A DNA stretch of 64,000 nucleotides from Pratylenchus scribneri. Its lineage: Eukaryota > Nematoda > Chromadorea > Rhabditida > Pratylenchidae. The position numbers were made by a program, and so were the translations under genes. Shown one piece after another: positions 32,401 to 43,466 of the stretch. Under the pieces are notes generated by a model. The model was not told the DNA's origin and did no database searches. It saw nothing but the letters and a program-made list of their open reading frames with translations. The stretch lies in the NCBI GenBank assembly GCA_030063045.1, contig JAQSEB010000013.1:1302001-1366000 (forward strand), written 5' to 3'. How positions within the stretch are numbered: position 1 is the first letter of the stretch; every line of letters starts with the position of its first letter.

Positions 32401-35400
32401 GACGCGGCCAACCTTTAAATATTTTTTTTTAAATTAATTTTTATTTAGATTTTTTGGTAATTTTTTATTAAAATTTTTTAGAAAAATATATATTAATTTT
32501 TATGTTCGATTTTTTTTTATGCTTTTTGATGTCATTTTTTATTTTATAAATTTTTTTTAAAATTTTGTATTTTAAAAATTATTCATTAAATTTTCAAATT
32601 TTAATTTTTGGCGTTTCGTTTTTTTTGGAAAAGAGAATAGAGAAAAGAAGAAAAAGGAAGAGAGAATAAATGAAAATGATGAGATGGGAGAAAAAAACAA
32701 ATTTAATGCGGCGTCGGTGGCGGCGCAGCACAAATCTAAAAGCCAAAAATGGAATAAAAACGGTTTTTATATTTGCCATTTTAAGTTTTACTTTTTAGTG
32801 AATTAGGCACTAACGCTTTCAGCATTTGTAAAAGATCTAGAAAAAACCAAATCCTAAATTTATAATTCCAATTCTCGATTGTCAATTAATAAAAACATAA
32901 TTTTTACTCCATAAACTTTTTTATAAATTTCATATTTGCGCATTGCGCTTTAATATCGATGAGCTCATATGCTCTAATGAAATACCAAAATTCATTCCCA
33001 TTAATTTAATTTATGCATACGAGATTGATGAATCAAGAAAAGCTAAAAAATTTAGATTAAAGATTGAAAATCAATTAATCAATATTGAAAATACAACAGA
33101 AAGCGACGAAAACAGATGAAAAATTGGGACCGGGATGAGAGCGGAAGCGAATTTGATGATGATGAGTCGCTAATGTCAAGGTTTATTTAATAATAAAAAC
33201 GAATTAATACCACAAAATTATTCAAGTTCAAGTGATCAACAACAATTGCAAAAATGCAACAGCCAAGAACAGCAGGGAACGTCGAAAACGTTAATGGAAA
33301 AAAATGGCGACGATAAAGAGGAAGAAATACCATGGTTTGTATTTTAAATTATCACAATTAGACAATGTTTTTGCAAGTTAAACATTTGATTTTGGGGTTT
33401 TCCAGTCAGAGAGCTAAATCCTAAACTAATTTCTAGGTAAAAAGTCCTGTAAATCCTTGAATTAAATATCTTTTTTGGGAGCGGTGAATTGTACTAGCAC
33501 TAGCATTGCTCGCATTAAATATAATTAATTATTAATTAAATTATGCTGACAATGACATTTAAATTTCGGACTAGCTCAGCTTGTCACGAGCATAAGCATT
33601 TTTAGCTAATCGAGGACTGAATCTGTATTGATGACTTTATTATCAAATTAAAGAATATTAGCAGCACTACAGATTATTAGCTAAATATAAATAACTTTAA
33701 TTTTATTTAAATTGGTTTCAAAAATTGATTAAACTTCCTTTAAAAACTTAAATCACTTTTACTAAAAGGATTAACGAAATTTCAATGGTTTTTTGGGTGC
33801 AAATTTCATTATTTCATTAGCCAATTTAAATAAAATGATAACTATAATTAAATTAGCCAATCTTCTACTCTAATTTTGTACAAAAAATCATCAAGATTGG
33901 TTCAGTCCTTGACGGGTTATTACCTTGACGAGTTATTAGCAGTTAGCACTCGCGAGTCGCGACAAGTTGAGCTGCCCCACCCCATGCCCGGCTGGTTAAA
34001 TACTTATTAATTCTACTAAATTCATTCATTTCTTTTAGCACACTCCATTCTCGTTTTGTGATTTTGCCCGACCAAATGGTTAATGCTAAGCATAGAAAAT
34101 CCGCTGGCTACATGTGCCCCGAATTTTATCGACTTATGCTCTTCCGAATTTATCCCTACAAATTCAACCCCGTATCGACTGCCGTTGAAAAGAAAATGCT
34201 CAAACAAATCAATAAATGTTGGCATCCAATGATTACACAGACAGTTCTGGTTTTTTACATTTATTTTAATTTAAATGATATTTTCAATCCATTAATTTGA
34301 TAATTTTTTTTTGAAATTTGAGAATATCAAATCCACCGAATTTGATATTTTCGAATAAGATTTTTCATAAATAATTAATTATATTAGGATTACGAATGCC
34401 CGGCAGGCCCCACGCCCTTAGCCAGGATTTTGGGTTGGAGGGGGCTCGATTTGATCTGGAGGAGGCCGAGGCCCGACGATTTTTTTGATAAAATTTTGCG
34501 CCGAAGAAAATTTTTACGCAAAATTTGGCCTAAAATGACTGCGCAGCGAAAAATTTTTACAAGAAAAGGGTCCCCCTCTTTACTTTTTTTCCTCCCATCT
34601 CCTGCCTCGTGTGGGCCCCATGGGCCACCCCTTGGATACGAGCCTGATGCCCGACAAGTAATAATTTTCGAGTCTCTATTTTCTCCAAATTATGCCCCAA
34701 TCCTTGGATAAGGTAAATGCAAATATTTTAAAATGTGTGCCCCTGCAACTAGCCTCAGCCCTCAGCCAAGCCTAAATGGTGGGTGCTTTGGAGAACCCCC
34801 ATACGAAATAGAACAGCAAAAATGGGTTTTTCCTTAATATCCTAATTCACACTAAATTCTCACTAAAATTTTGAAAATTTTCAACAGTTTTTAATGTAGT
34901 TTGCTTTTAAAAAATCAAATTTTTGGCTAGACTACCGCCTATATCAATGGTAAATTTTGGCATTGTTCAACAAAAAATTGGCATAAATATTGAACAAAAT
35001 TGAGGCCAATTCATACTTTTTAGCTTCCTAGTTGCCTTTTTCAATAAAAAAATCAAAAAAAACTTCCACCCAGAATTAATAAAAATAATATTTGTCCACT
35101 TCTTAAGGACAATGATGAAATTGCGCCGGCCCCATCCGTTGCCCACAATCGCCTCTACCGCTATGAATGCTTTGATTGCTTCTTTCAACTCAATGGTTTC
35201 CCATTTGTGCCACTTGTCTATCTCATCTGCGATCATTTCATTGATTGTCCCACCCATTTGGTACAACCGGATATTCGCGAAAAATTTTTGCGTGAACGGT
35301 GAGTTTTTAAGGGGGATTTCTGGGAGGGAAAAATTATTTTTTTACTTAAAATTTTCATTCCCTTAGAAAAAAAAATTTAAAAAATAAATTTTAGTCTCCT

Positions 35401-38400
35401 AATTTTAAGGAAATTTTATATTTTAACTTTTATAAAATTTCGGAAGATTTAATTACTATAGAAAAAATTAATTTATTTTTAAAAAAATTTTCCCCGTTTT
35501 TCAGTGAATCATTCCACGCATTTTTTGGCCCCGATTTCAACCATGACTTTTTGTTGCCCACCGATGGGAGCGCCATTCTAACATTGTGAGTAAATACTAA
35601 TTACTAATCAAATAATAAAAATTAATATTTTATAAAACTTGGGACTATTATTTAAATTTTACATCCAAAGAGTTTTTGTAACCAAAAAATTTTTCCAAAA
35701 TTTATTTTTGACTTAATTTTTTAGAACAAAAAATTCTGAGACAATCTAAATAAAATTAATTTCATTAATCTTAATTTGATTGTAAAATCATTAAATCTTA
35801 ATGTAAAATTGTAAATAAATTTAAATTTTTCTTCGCATAATTTTTTTATCCACAGTCATCCATTCCATCCTCTGGACATCTACACGGTGAAAATGTCACC
35901 CGATTATTGTGCAAAAAGGGCCCAACAATTTGAGGAGTGGCTTGAAAAAGACTACGCCTTAATTCATGACGAGGAATTTGTTGAGGAGATTGAGGATGAG
36001 GAAGAAGATGAGGTGGAGGATGAGGAAGATGAAAATGAAGAAGATGAGGAAATGATGGAAATGGAAGAAGGTCCTATAGAATTTTGGAATCCTGCTAATG
36101 ACCAAATGAATTTTTCAGCGAATGATGTATATGCGGAGGAAATGGAAGAAAAAATTGAAGAAACTGTGAAAGAAGTGGTTTTGGCAACAAATTTGTCAAC
36201 ACATTATAAGACAAAAGAAGTTGGTCATCCTATAAAGAAAAAAGCGGAGGAGAATGTGACACCAACTTGTGAAGTAAGTACATTTATTTTATATTAAATT
36301 TTATTTTTAATTTTTAGCATTGTGGCAAAACATTTGAAAAGCAGTGGCAATTGAATAGGCATCTTCGAAAGCATAGTGCGTTAAAAAATAATTTTTTTAA
36401 ATGTTTTCCATATGTTTCTTCAGCCTTGCCATTTGAATGCGATTGGCCCGGATGTTGGAAAAGATTTAGCCAGAAAGGGCATTGTCAAAATCATAGGAAA
36501 ACACATCGAGGTGATTAAATTTTAAAATTGAAGAAATTTAATTGAAAAATCATTAAATTTTTAATCCAGATGGCCGGCCTATAAAGGAAAAAGCTGAGGA
36601 GAATGTGACACCAACTTGTGAAGTACGTGAAATTAATTTTATAAATTTATATTTTTTTATTTTCAGCATTGTGGCGAAACATTTTCGAAGCATTGGCAAT
36701 TGAATTTGCATGTTCGGAAGCATAGTGAGTGAATTTAAATAATTTTATAAGAAAAAATGTTTCCCATATATTACAGCCTTGCCATTTGAATGCGATTGGC
36801 CCGGATGCGAGAGAAAATTTCCCAGCAATGATAAGTGTAAACGTCATGAGAAAACACATCAAAGTGAGCATAAATTAATCAACAAATTTTATAGGGAATA
36901 AATTTATTTCTTTCCAGATGACAGTCCTAAAAAGAAGAATGAGGTTTGTAAAAATTAGAATGTTTGTAAAAATCAGAATGTTTGTGAAAATCAGAATGTT
37001 TGTGGAAATCAGAATGTTTGTAAAAATCAGAATGTTTGTAAAATCAGAATGTTTGTAAAAATCAGAATGTTTGTAAAAATCAGAATGTTGGTGAAAATCA
37101 GAATGTTGGTAAAAATTAGAATGTTTGTAAAAATCAGAATGTTTGTGAAAATCAGAATGTTTGTGGAAATCAGAATGTTTGTAAAAATCAGAATGAGAAT
37201 GTTTGTAAAAATCAGAATGTTTGTAAAAATCAGAATGTTTGTGAAAATCAGAATGTTTGTAAAAATCAGAATGTTTGTGAAAATCAGAATGTTTGTGAAA
37301 ATCAAAATGTTTGTGAAAATCAGAATGTTTGTAAAAATCAGAATGTTTGTAAAAATCAGAATGTTTGTAAAAAATCAGAATGTTTGTAAAAATCAGAATG
37401 TTTGTAAAAAATCAGAATGTTTGTAAAAAATCAGAATGTTTGAACTTTAAATTTCTCAAAAAACTAAACAATGATTTTTGCTTTAAATAAATATTTTTCA
37501 AACATTATTAAATGCACTTATCATTTCAGAAAATCAGTCCTAGCAGAATCTTCAATTGGTGATGAAATGCACATGAATGAAGGGAGGGGAATTGAATCTG
37601 ATGAGAGTGAATGAGGGAAAAATGGAAGGAATAAATTTTTGATTATTTACGCTTTTTTCTTGATTATTTTAATAATTTTTTGTTGTTGTTTATTTTAAAT
37701 TTTCTTTTTGTTCTTTGAATTTTGCCAATCTCTTAAATTTTTGAATAAATTTTTTATTAATTTCCATTATTATTTTCTTTTTATCGAAAACAATTTTAAT
37801 TTAGTTAATCCATAATACATTTTAATGGCAAACACATTTACAATCGAAAAAAATAATTACAATCGAAAACACATTTACAATCGAAAAAAATAATTACAAT
37901 CGAAAACACATTTACAATCTAAAACACATTTACAATCGAAAACATAATTACAATCGAAAACACATTTACAATCGAAAACACATTTACAATCGAAAACATA
38001 ATTACAATCTAAAACACATTTACAATCGAAAACACATTTACAATCTAAAACACATTTACAAACGAAAACATAATTACAATCTAAAACACATTTAAAATCT
38101 AAAACACATTTACAATCGAAAACATAATTACCAATCGAAAACACATTTACAATCGAAAACACAATTACTAATCGAAAATACATTTTATTCAGAAAATCGC
38201 CTTACCTCCTCAGCTTCATTCAGATATTGTTTTGTTGAGTAGGAGGCAGCCGTGAAATAATTCCATCCGGCCAAGGCCATTTGCTGCAAAACGCGTTGCA
38301 ACTGGATGGAATAACCGGACAGCCATCCTTGTGTGCGGGCTGGGTCCGAAATGGAATTAGGCGGCTAAATCGCAAGAAAAATAATTAAAATCTAATTTTT

Positions 38401-39527
38401 AATTTATAAAATATTAAATAATTCTATTTAAAAACAACCTCTAGAAACTAAATTTATAAAAAAAATTAATTAAGGTATAATAAAAAAATACCTCCAAATT
38501 TTGGGTGCGCCAATAATCGTTGGAATTGACCAATGCCAGTGCATCTTTATTCAATTTTTGAGGCACATTTGGGCTGCCAGCGGCAATCTCTTGTTTCGAA
38601 GTGCCCTCCACCACGGTGCCTTTGTTCAAAAAATTGTCCACCAACGATTGAATGATCTAAAGCAATATTTAAAATAATTTTGAAATAAATTTGAAACTTA
38701 TTTTATAATTTTAGATCAGAATTATCGTTCATCACAAATTAGTTAATTAATACTTTTTTTGTTTATATTACAATCTGCTGCTTAATTTAATAGATCCTCA
38801 ATAAGCTCAAAATATTTATACGGTGATGATTTCCGAAGTAAATCATATACCCTCATTCCTCACATGATGACTTCTAAAACATCGTATTTATCTAAAAAAA
38901 TCATAAACAAATTTAGAAAATTTCTAAAAATATGAAAAAAGGCATTGTTCTAATTATTGAGGTAAAATTAGACAGCTTATTATTAATTTTATATAAATTT
39001 TCTAAAATAATAATGAATTAAATAGCTTTAAGAAATAATTTTTCTTTCTGAAATATTACTTATTTATTTTTCTTTGAAATTTTACCTGACGGTTAAGAAC
39101 TTAATTATTTTTGACAATTTTCAAAGGCTAATTTTTCTTGTTTTTGTTCAACATTTTGCAATTTCATTGTAAACTTAAGATTCATATTTTTCGGAATTAA
39201 ATTAAAATTTTTCCCCTTAAATTAATTAAAAAATTAAATATAAAAAATACAATAATTAATATGCCATTAAAATACCTCATTGTCCACATCGTCTGGTTTT
39301 GCCTGATTTCCGGCCTGAGGCTGTTCTCGTTGCTCATTTGTGAGCAACGATATTCCATAGTCCTCTTCACCTGTTGCTGCTACATCACCCGATTCCATGA
39401 CATCGTCGAAAATGATACTCGACGGTGATGCATTTCCCATTCGGGTTCGAAGGCAAACAGCCAAGAGCAAAATTCCCCAGAAAGAATGGAAAGAAGGAAG
39501 GAATTGGTTTCGAGCACAAGAGGATCT
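23415..39527 (-). CDS. acn-1: ACN-1-like angiotensin-converting-enzyme homologue (non-peptidase)
   Basis: Nineteen exons join in phase to about 937 aa: 39527-39276, 38656-38492, 38364-38206, 32412-32196, 32092-31916, 28320-28109, 27549-27346, 26795-26673, 26532-26479, 26390-26296, 26244-26072, 25276-25204, 25098-24991, 24869-24767, 24418-24337, 24291-24177, 24112-23991, 23932-23799 and 23660-23415. The 5' exon with the start codon is not found; the first listed exon carries a signal-like FWGILLLAVCL. Peptidase M2 landmarks include LAGWNYFTAASY, CLELWQKWR, LVELSNKGARLNGFPDAGAQWR split by an intron, SQEWWALR and ILGWPNPKGDPF. The HEXXH helix reads HRLLAK, and the third-ligand EAIGD reads SALAG, so zinc binding and catalysis are lost, as in C. 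elegans ACN-1, which is needed for moulting. A Cys-rich EB-like module and a C-terminal membrane segment follow. Two introns use GC donors (26295, 24990). Confidence 0.88.
25358..26047. mobile_element. 690-bp foldback element in an acn-1 intron
   Basis: Two arms of roughly 290 bp are nearly perfect inverted copies around a loop of about 110 bp. The outer part of each arm is built of alternating phrases GGGCACC-GAGGAACTTT and GGGCACC-GCGAATTAT. Further in come AATCTATCTTAAAATGGATT, GATGGTAAATTCGGG and AATCGACGCGTCTCAACGTG. The 9-bp word ATTTTAAAT flanks both sides (25349-25357, 26048-26056) and is a plausible target duplication, which would suit a Mutator-like origin. There is no coding capacity. 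Confidence 0.8.
27628..27715. repeat. 23-bp short tandem repeat
   Basis: GGGACATTTTGCTTTGGTTT plus AGC is repeated with one variant first copy and a partial last copy (about 3.5 units). It lies in the acn-1 intron between 27549 and 28109. Confidence 0.75.
27805..27850. repeat. Relic sharing the GACGCGTC-type core
   Basis: This stretch reads ATGCGTCTCGACTCTCGATG followed by AGATCT, next to TATATA. It resembles the core of the foldback elements at 25358-26047 and 63312-63636, so the surrounding intron sequence (about 27716-28000) is probably a decayed relative. Confidence 0.4.
28773..31788 (+). mobile_element. hAT transposon, complete, in an acn-1 intron
   Basis: A 3016-bp element has ends CAGGGCTGCCAT and, in complement, CAGGGGTGCCAT. 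It is flanked by a perfect 8-bp duplication ACTTGGGC (28765-28772 and 31789-31796). Both subterminal regions hold clusters of CCGGGGTTTTG-type words, and these clusters run in the same direction at both ends rather than inverted. The internal gene is a nine-exon hAT transposase with an open frame. It sits within the 3.6-kb intron between acn-1 exons 32092-31916 and 28320-28109, in the opposite orientation to acn-1. Confidence 0.95.
29202..31643 (+). CDS. hAT family transposase
   Basis: Nine exons (29202-29379, 29421-29695, 29732-29903, 29950-30073, 30114-30334, 30381-30553, 30599-30850, 30899-31069, 31113-31643) join in phase to 698 aa. An acidic N-terminus is followed by a basic patch (PPKKRKKSHRK) that may be a nuclear signal, then a BED-like zinc finger (YCKACNADL ... 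HLATKKHKDH) near residue 105. The RNase-H-like core shows the expected acidic residues in GIDSTEMQK and TADNTNANFGG. The C-terminus is a typical hAT dimerisation region (FFPSNSFCESIFSILKNLK). The protein would excise and insert the surrounding element. No stop or frameshift interrupts it. Confidence 0.9.
33116..37562 (+). CDS. C2H2 zinc-finger protein nested in an acn-1 intron
   Basis: Thirteen exons join in phase to 489 aa: 33116-33180, 33227-33334, 34039-34243, 35108-35298, 35505-35585, 35856-36273, 36318-36375, 36424-36510, 36570-36622, 36667-36724, 36777-36863, 36918-36943 and 37530-37562. The N-terminal third has an unrecognised domain (SRFVILPDQ, GYMCPEFYRLMLFRIYPYKF, YRYECFDCFFQLNGFPF, VKMSPDYC). 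A long Glu/Asp-rich stretch follows, then two pairs of fingers. Each pair has a C-x2-C finger whose second Cys sits across an intron (TPTCE then HCGKTF...HLRKH) and a GLI/ZIC-like finger (FECDWPGC...HRKTH). The tail is basic (NDSPKKKNE). It is probably a nuclear DNA-binding factor. The gene lies antisense within the intron between acn-1 exons 38364-38206 and 32412-32196. The second donor in exon 3 (34249) is also possible. Confidence 0.8.
33590..33930. mobile_element. Foldback repeat, family B, copy 1
   Basis: The arms of this imperfect inverted repeat carry GGACTGAA, TTGATGA-TTT, ACAAAATTAGAG or ATCAAATTAAAG, and TTAATTTTATTTAAATTGG, mirrored around a loop near 33760. It has no coding capacity. 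Related copies occur at about 56395-57000, 57855-58110 and 58510-58820. It lies in intron 2 of the zinc-finger gene. Confidence 0.55.
34404..34646. mobile_element. hAT-type MITE
   Basis: This 243-bp element starts CAGGCCCCACGCCCTTAGCC and ends GGATACGAGCCTG. The flanking 8-mers are ATGCCCGG (34396-34403) and ATGCCCGA (34647-34654), matching at seven of eight positions. The inside is GC-rich with TTTTTACGCAAAATTTGGCC- and GCGCAGCGAAAAATTTTTAC-type phrases shared with 48807-49034 and 56690-56949. It sits in intron 3 of the zinc-finger gene. Confidence 0.75.
36953..37443. repeat. 18-bp minisatellite in a zinc-finger gene intron
   Basis: About 27 copies of ATGTTTGTAAAAATCAGA occupy most of the last intron. 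Variants include GTGAAAATC, GTGGAAATC and 17-19-bp lengths. Because 18 is divisible by three, all frames through it look like long repetitive ORFs on both strands; these are not genes. Confidence 0.95.
37838..38178. repeat. Second 18-bp minisatellite in an acn-1 intron
   Basis: About 18 copies of AATCGAAAACACATTTAC alternate with a variant containing AACATAATTAC and with AATCTAAAA forms. The array ends just before the splice donor side of acn-1 exon 38364-38206. The unit differs from the array 400 bp to the left although the period is the same. Confidence 0.95.
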
Positions 39528-40450
39528 CTGTTAAAATCTGATTAGTTTAATTAAGCCAAAATGATTGGATTTGAATTTGAAGTCATAACCCAATATTGGG
39601 TGAATCAATTTAATATTATAAATATTAATTGGATAAAGTAGAAAAGTTTCTTTCTTTAAAATTCATTTTATATAATATAAAATATTGAATAAAAGAATAT
39701 CATTTGTATCTAGTGATGACTCTAAGTTATTGTATGAAACACCTAGATTCCTGTGAAATATACCTAAGATCCTATCAAAGACATTTATTTTTCCATAAAA
39801 TACACCTAAAATCCTATGAAAAGATTTCTGAATTGAATTTTTCTAATTTTTTGAAAAATTTGATAATAATAATATTATTAAAGGAAAATATGAGAAATTA
39901 ATAAATTTGTTATAAATTTTTTAAATTCAATAAATTTCACTAAAATTAAATTTCTTCTATGACTTAAATATTTTAACTACTCACCTTTTTTCTTATTGGA
40001 ATCCGATGGCATAATAAATTAGCTGCTGAATTGCGATGAAAATTCGTTGATGGACACTCTGGGCAATGGTCCACCCGTTTGAAAGAAATCATTTTTAAAT
40101 AATTTTTTGATCTAATTTCTGAAAATTTAATAATTATTAATTAGAATATATTAAAATTTATAGGTTAAGGAAAATTTATAAAATGAATTTTAATTAATTT
40201 TTTTGAATGGTTAAGCCAGGAACAAAAACATTGATTTTTAACAAGATCAAATTAGCTGGGAAAAAAGTGAGAGAGTCAAAAAGCTGGAGGCTAAAATTAG
40301 ACGGATAGCTTTGGGTGGTTTGCAATGGTTGCGGAAGCATTATATTCCCCTTTCGCTTCCTATTCCACAATTTTGGCATCATTCATTCGGCTTTTCATTT
40401 CTCTTCGTAATGTCGACTTTTTTAGTAATGGTGAAGTAAAGAGTGCGATA

Positions 40451-40492
40451 TTGGTTGGTTGGTTGGTTGGTTGGCTGGCTGGATGGCTATTT
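40451..40492. repeat. TTGG/CTGG simple repeat
   Basis: TTGG is repeated about five times, followed by GGCTGGCTGGATGG. It is an ordinary microsatellite. Confidence 0.9.
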
Positions 40493-41230
40493 TCCAGGTC
40501 ACTAGTTGTTATGTTGCCGCTTTATCGTCGCACTGGTAAAAGTTGCCCCTTCTCTCCCTTTTCCCCCCATTTATTCCCCCTTTAAAATCCATTGAAAGGG
40601 AAAAGAGGTTTTCTTATGCGCAAGTCGCATTTTGAACACTTTTAAACCTAGGGGAGGGTGCGGGTGAAGAAAGGATGAAAAGGCGATCAAATTGGGGGGA
40701 AAGTGTCAAAAAAATGTTTTTCAACGGATTGGAAAATTTTTCTTTTGTTTTAGCAATTAAAAAATAAGAAATTGAATTCATCAGTATTAGAAAATTTTAT
40801 AATAATTTTTAAAAATTCTTTAAACAATAAAAAATACATTCTAAGAGAATTAAAAAATTGCGTATACATAAAATCTTAAAAAAAATAATTTTTAAATAAG
40901 AATTAATTAAATAAATTTCTATAATGGGAATAAATGTTTTTCAATTCATGATTTAATAGTAAAATTAAAATAAAATGAGAATATTTTTAAAATGCGTCTC
41001 TAACAAAATACGATCATTAATTTAATTTTAAATTAAAAGTTTGAAATTAAAAAATTTATAAAATATTCAGCCACTAACATTATTCAAAATTCGAAAAAAA
41101 TTATGCTAAAGAAATAAATTTATAAAAATGTAGACTAAATTTTGATATGAAAAAAAGTGACAATGACAATGAGATGCTCTATTTTTTACATGATTTTGGC
41201 GTAAAAATCAAGATAAAATAAAATAGTTTA

Positions 41231-41532
41231 TTGTAATTTTCATTGGGAAAAAGTGCAATTGTAATTGCGATTGTAATTTTCATTGGGAAAAAGTGCAATT
41301 GTAATTGCGATTGTAATTTTCATTGAGAAAAAGTGCAATTGTAATTGCGATTGTAATTTTCATTGAGAAAAAGTGCAATTGTAATTGCGATTGTAATTTT
41401 CATTGGGAAAAAGTGCAATTGTAATTGCGATTAATTTTTATATCGAAAAAGTGCAATTGTAATTGCGATTGTAATTTTTATTGAGAAAAAGTGCAATTGT
41501 AATTGCGATTGTAATTTTCATTGCGAAAATTT
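41231..41532. repeat. 40-bp minisatellite
   Basis: About 7.5 units carry CATTGGGAAAAAGTGCAATT followed by GTAATTGCGATTGTAATTTT. The period is 40 bp, with one shortened unit near 41420. The words GTGCAATTGTAATTGCGATT are partly self-complementary. It lies 360 bp upstream of the first DUF1294 gene. Confidence 0.95.
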
Positions 41533-41892
41533 TTATTCCGGATTCCCAAACATTTAATTCTGCCTAGGTATATTTTAAACATTTAATTTCGTCTATTTCT
41601 CAACATTTTTTAGCTTTGTCCTCTTTTTTCCATCTCTATCATCTCTCTCCTTTTTGGGCTTTTTTTGCTCTGTTCCAGCACAAAAAAGAAGACAAAATAA
41701 ATCAATAAAATTGTTGACTATTTTCCATAACACGAATAATATTTCCATTTCATATTCCCAATTTAATAAAAAAGATTGCTTATTTAAAATATCAAATATT
41801 CATTTAAATATCTATAAATTTATTTCCAATTGAACAAGCAAATATTAAATCAAATTATTTGTAGATTTAATTACAACACAATTTATTTTCAA

Positions 41893-42616
41893 ATGGCGCA
41901 TGTTACAAAGCTTGTTGTATTCTATTTTGTGCTCATCAACTTGTACACATTTTGGAAATATATCAAAGATAAATTCAATGCACAACGCGGTGAACGGCGG
42001 ACTTCCGAGTTTGATTTACTCATTCTCAGGTTTTTTTGATCCTAATTAAATAAATTAAAAGTTAAGAATATTTTTAAATTTTCTCAGTTATATTTGTTAA
42101 TTTTTTGGGTTTTATTTAATAAATAATTAATAGATTCTATAATATTAATCCCACGAAATTGATCTAAAATTTCACAAAATTTTTCATTATTTTACCGAAT
42201 ATTTTTAATAAAATTTTTGATAAAATTAAGAGGTAGATAAAAATATTAAAATATGCGAAAATGAATCTGCTTTTTTATAGTAGAGAAATTTGCCAAATTT
42301 TCAGGAATTTTTGACTAATAAATATCATCTATTAATTTAGCCATTCTGCATTTTTTGCCATTTTGATTATCCAAAAATTTTTATTCGAACAAAATTTTCA
42401 TCTTTTTCAATTTAAAAAGACTTCAAATTCCAAAAATATTGCAATTCTAGTCCAGTAATTAAATTATTTTAAATTTTCAGTCTATTCGGCGGTTGGATCG
42501 GTGCCTTCCTTGCAATGCATTATTATCGCCATAAAACGCAAAAATTCCGTTTCAGAATTTTGCATTGGATTGTCACATCGATAAACATTTATGCGCTCTA
42601 CCAGATTTATTTTTGA
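41893..42616 (+). CDS. DUF1294 (YsdA-like) small membrane protein, copy 1
   Basis: Two exons (41893-42029, 42481-42616) join in phase to 90 aa. The protein shows the DUF1294 pattern: an N-terminal hydrophobic helix, then LYTFWKYIKDKFNAQRGERR, TSEFDLLILSLFGGWIGAF and LAMHYYRHKTQKFRF, and a second hydrophobic helix. The family is best known from bacteria (small inner-membrane protein, function unknown) and also occurs in some eukaryotes. The start is the Met of MAHVTKLVV, preferred to one 21 codons upstream because the family begins with the hydrophobic helix. A paralogue with the intron at the same codon lies 850 bp downstream. It is probably an integral membrane protein; the role is unknown. 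Confidence 0.8.
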
Positions 42617-43466
42617 AAGTTGAAATCGATGTTTAATGAAAACACTTGAAAGAAGAGACAAAATACTGAATTTTTTATACGATACAGGGAAAAATTAAAT
42701 GTTTTTTTTTACTGCATTCCAACATTTTTTCATTTAAATTTTAAATTATTTTATTTTTTAAATCGGATAAAATTAATTATTTTATTTTTTGATTAAAATT
42801 TCAACGATTAACTTAAAAAATGAAGGAAAAAAAGCAATTTGCAATTTTCTTATCTTCCTCATTCCTCTTTCTTTTCGTTTTCTCTTTCTTCCATCTTTCT
42901 CACCGCTCGTCGACGTCGTACTTATCGCTTATCCCCATTTTATGTTTAGCAGAAAAATCGATGAGAAATTGATTGTCAATGTCAAATGGCATCAAAATTA
43001 TTCTTCATTTTTATTTGAATTCCCTTTCTTTAATTCGTTATTGTCTACAATTGAATTTTTTGACCAAAATTCAGTAAAGATTAAGGAATAGAATAGCCAA
43101 TTTTGGAAAGCTGAATAAATAATTTTGAGATTCCCAAAAGTTCCAACAAAATTGATTTATTTTTTGAACACATTTTCTATGATTTTGAATGTAAAATAAA
43201 CTCGGAATTTTGGAGGAAAAAATCATTTTTAAATTAAAAATTTATTAATAAATCCCATAAATTTATGACTTTCACTTTTGTCCATATTCTGTTATGCAAA
43301 CTTTCTAACAAAAATGTGACAAATTTGTCTGCGAATAATCCATTAGATATTCCCGCGTTATTGCTAAATTCATTAGCGAATTATAAAATGTTTTGACATA
43401 AAAAATTCAATAAAATTTCCCCAACAATTTTTGCAGGTTTTTAAACCAACAAACAATAAATTTTAA
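42617..43466. other. Spacer between the DUF1294 paralogues
   Basis: AT-rich, with no gene visible. The 100-codon frame at 42789-43091 has no recognisable feature. Confidence 0.5.

Larger units (their letters stand above)
39528..41892. other. Upstream region of acn-1 and DUF1294 genes
   Basis: This should contain the missing 5' exon and promoter of acn-1 (leftward) and the promoter of the first DUF1294 gene (rightward). A minus-strand candidate first exon near 40011 (MPSDSNKKK then a GTGAGT donor) is in the wrong phase for the acn-1 frame. Otherwise only simple repeats are visible. Confidence 0.4.

Noticed and set aside
36953..38190. Long repetitive ORFs on both strands (IFTNIL-, MFVKIR- and CVFDCKCVLDCN-type proteins)
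   Set aside because: They are translations of 18-bp minisatellites, whose period keeps every frame open; they lie in introns of supported genes.
39968..40011. MPSDSNKKK exon as the acn-1 start
   Set aside because: Its GTGAGT donor leaves phase 1, while the acn-1 frame at 39527 needs phase 0; no acceptor reconciles them.
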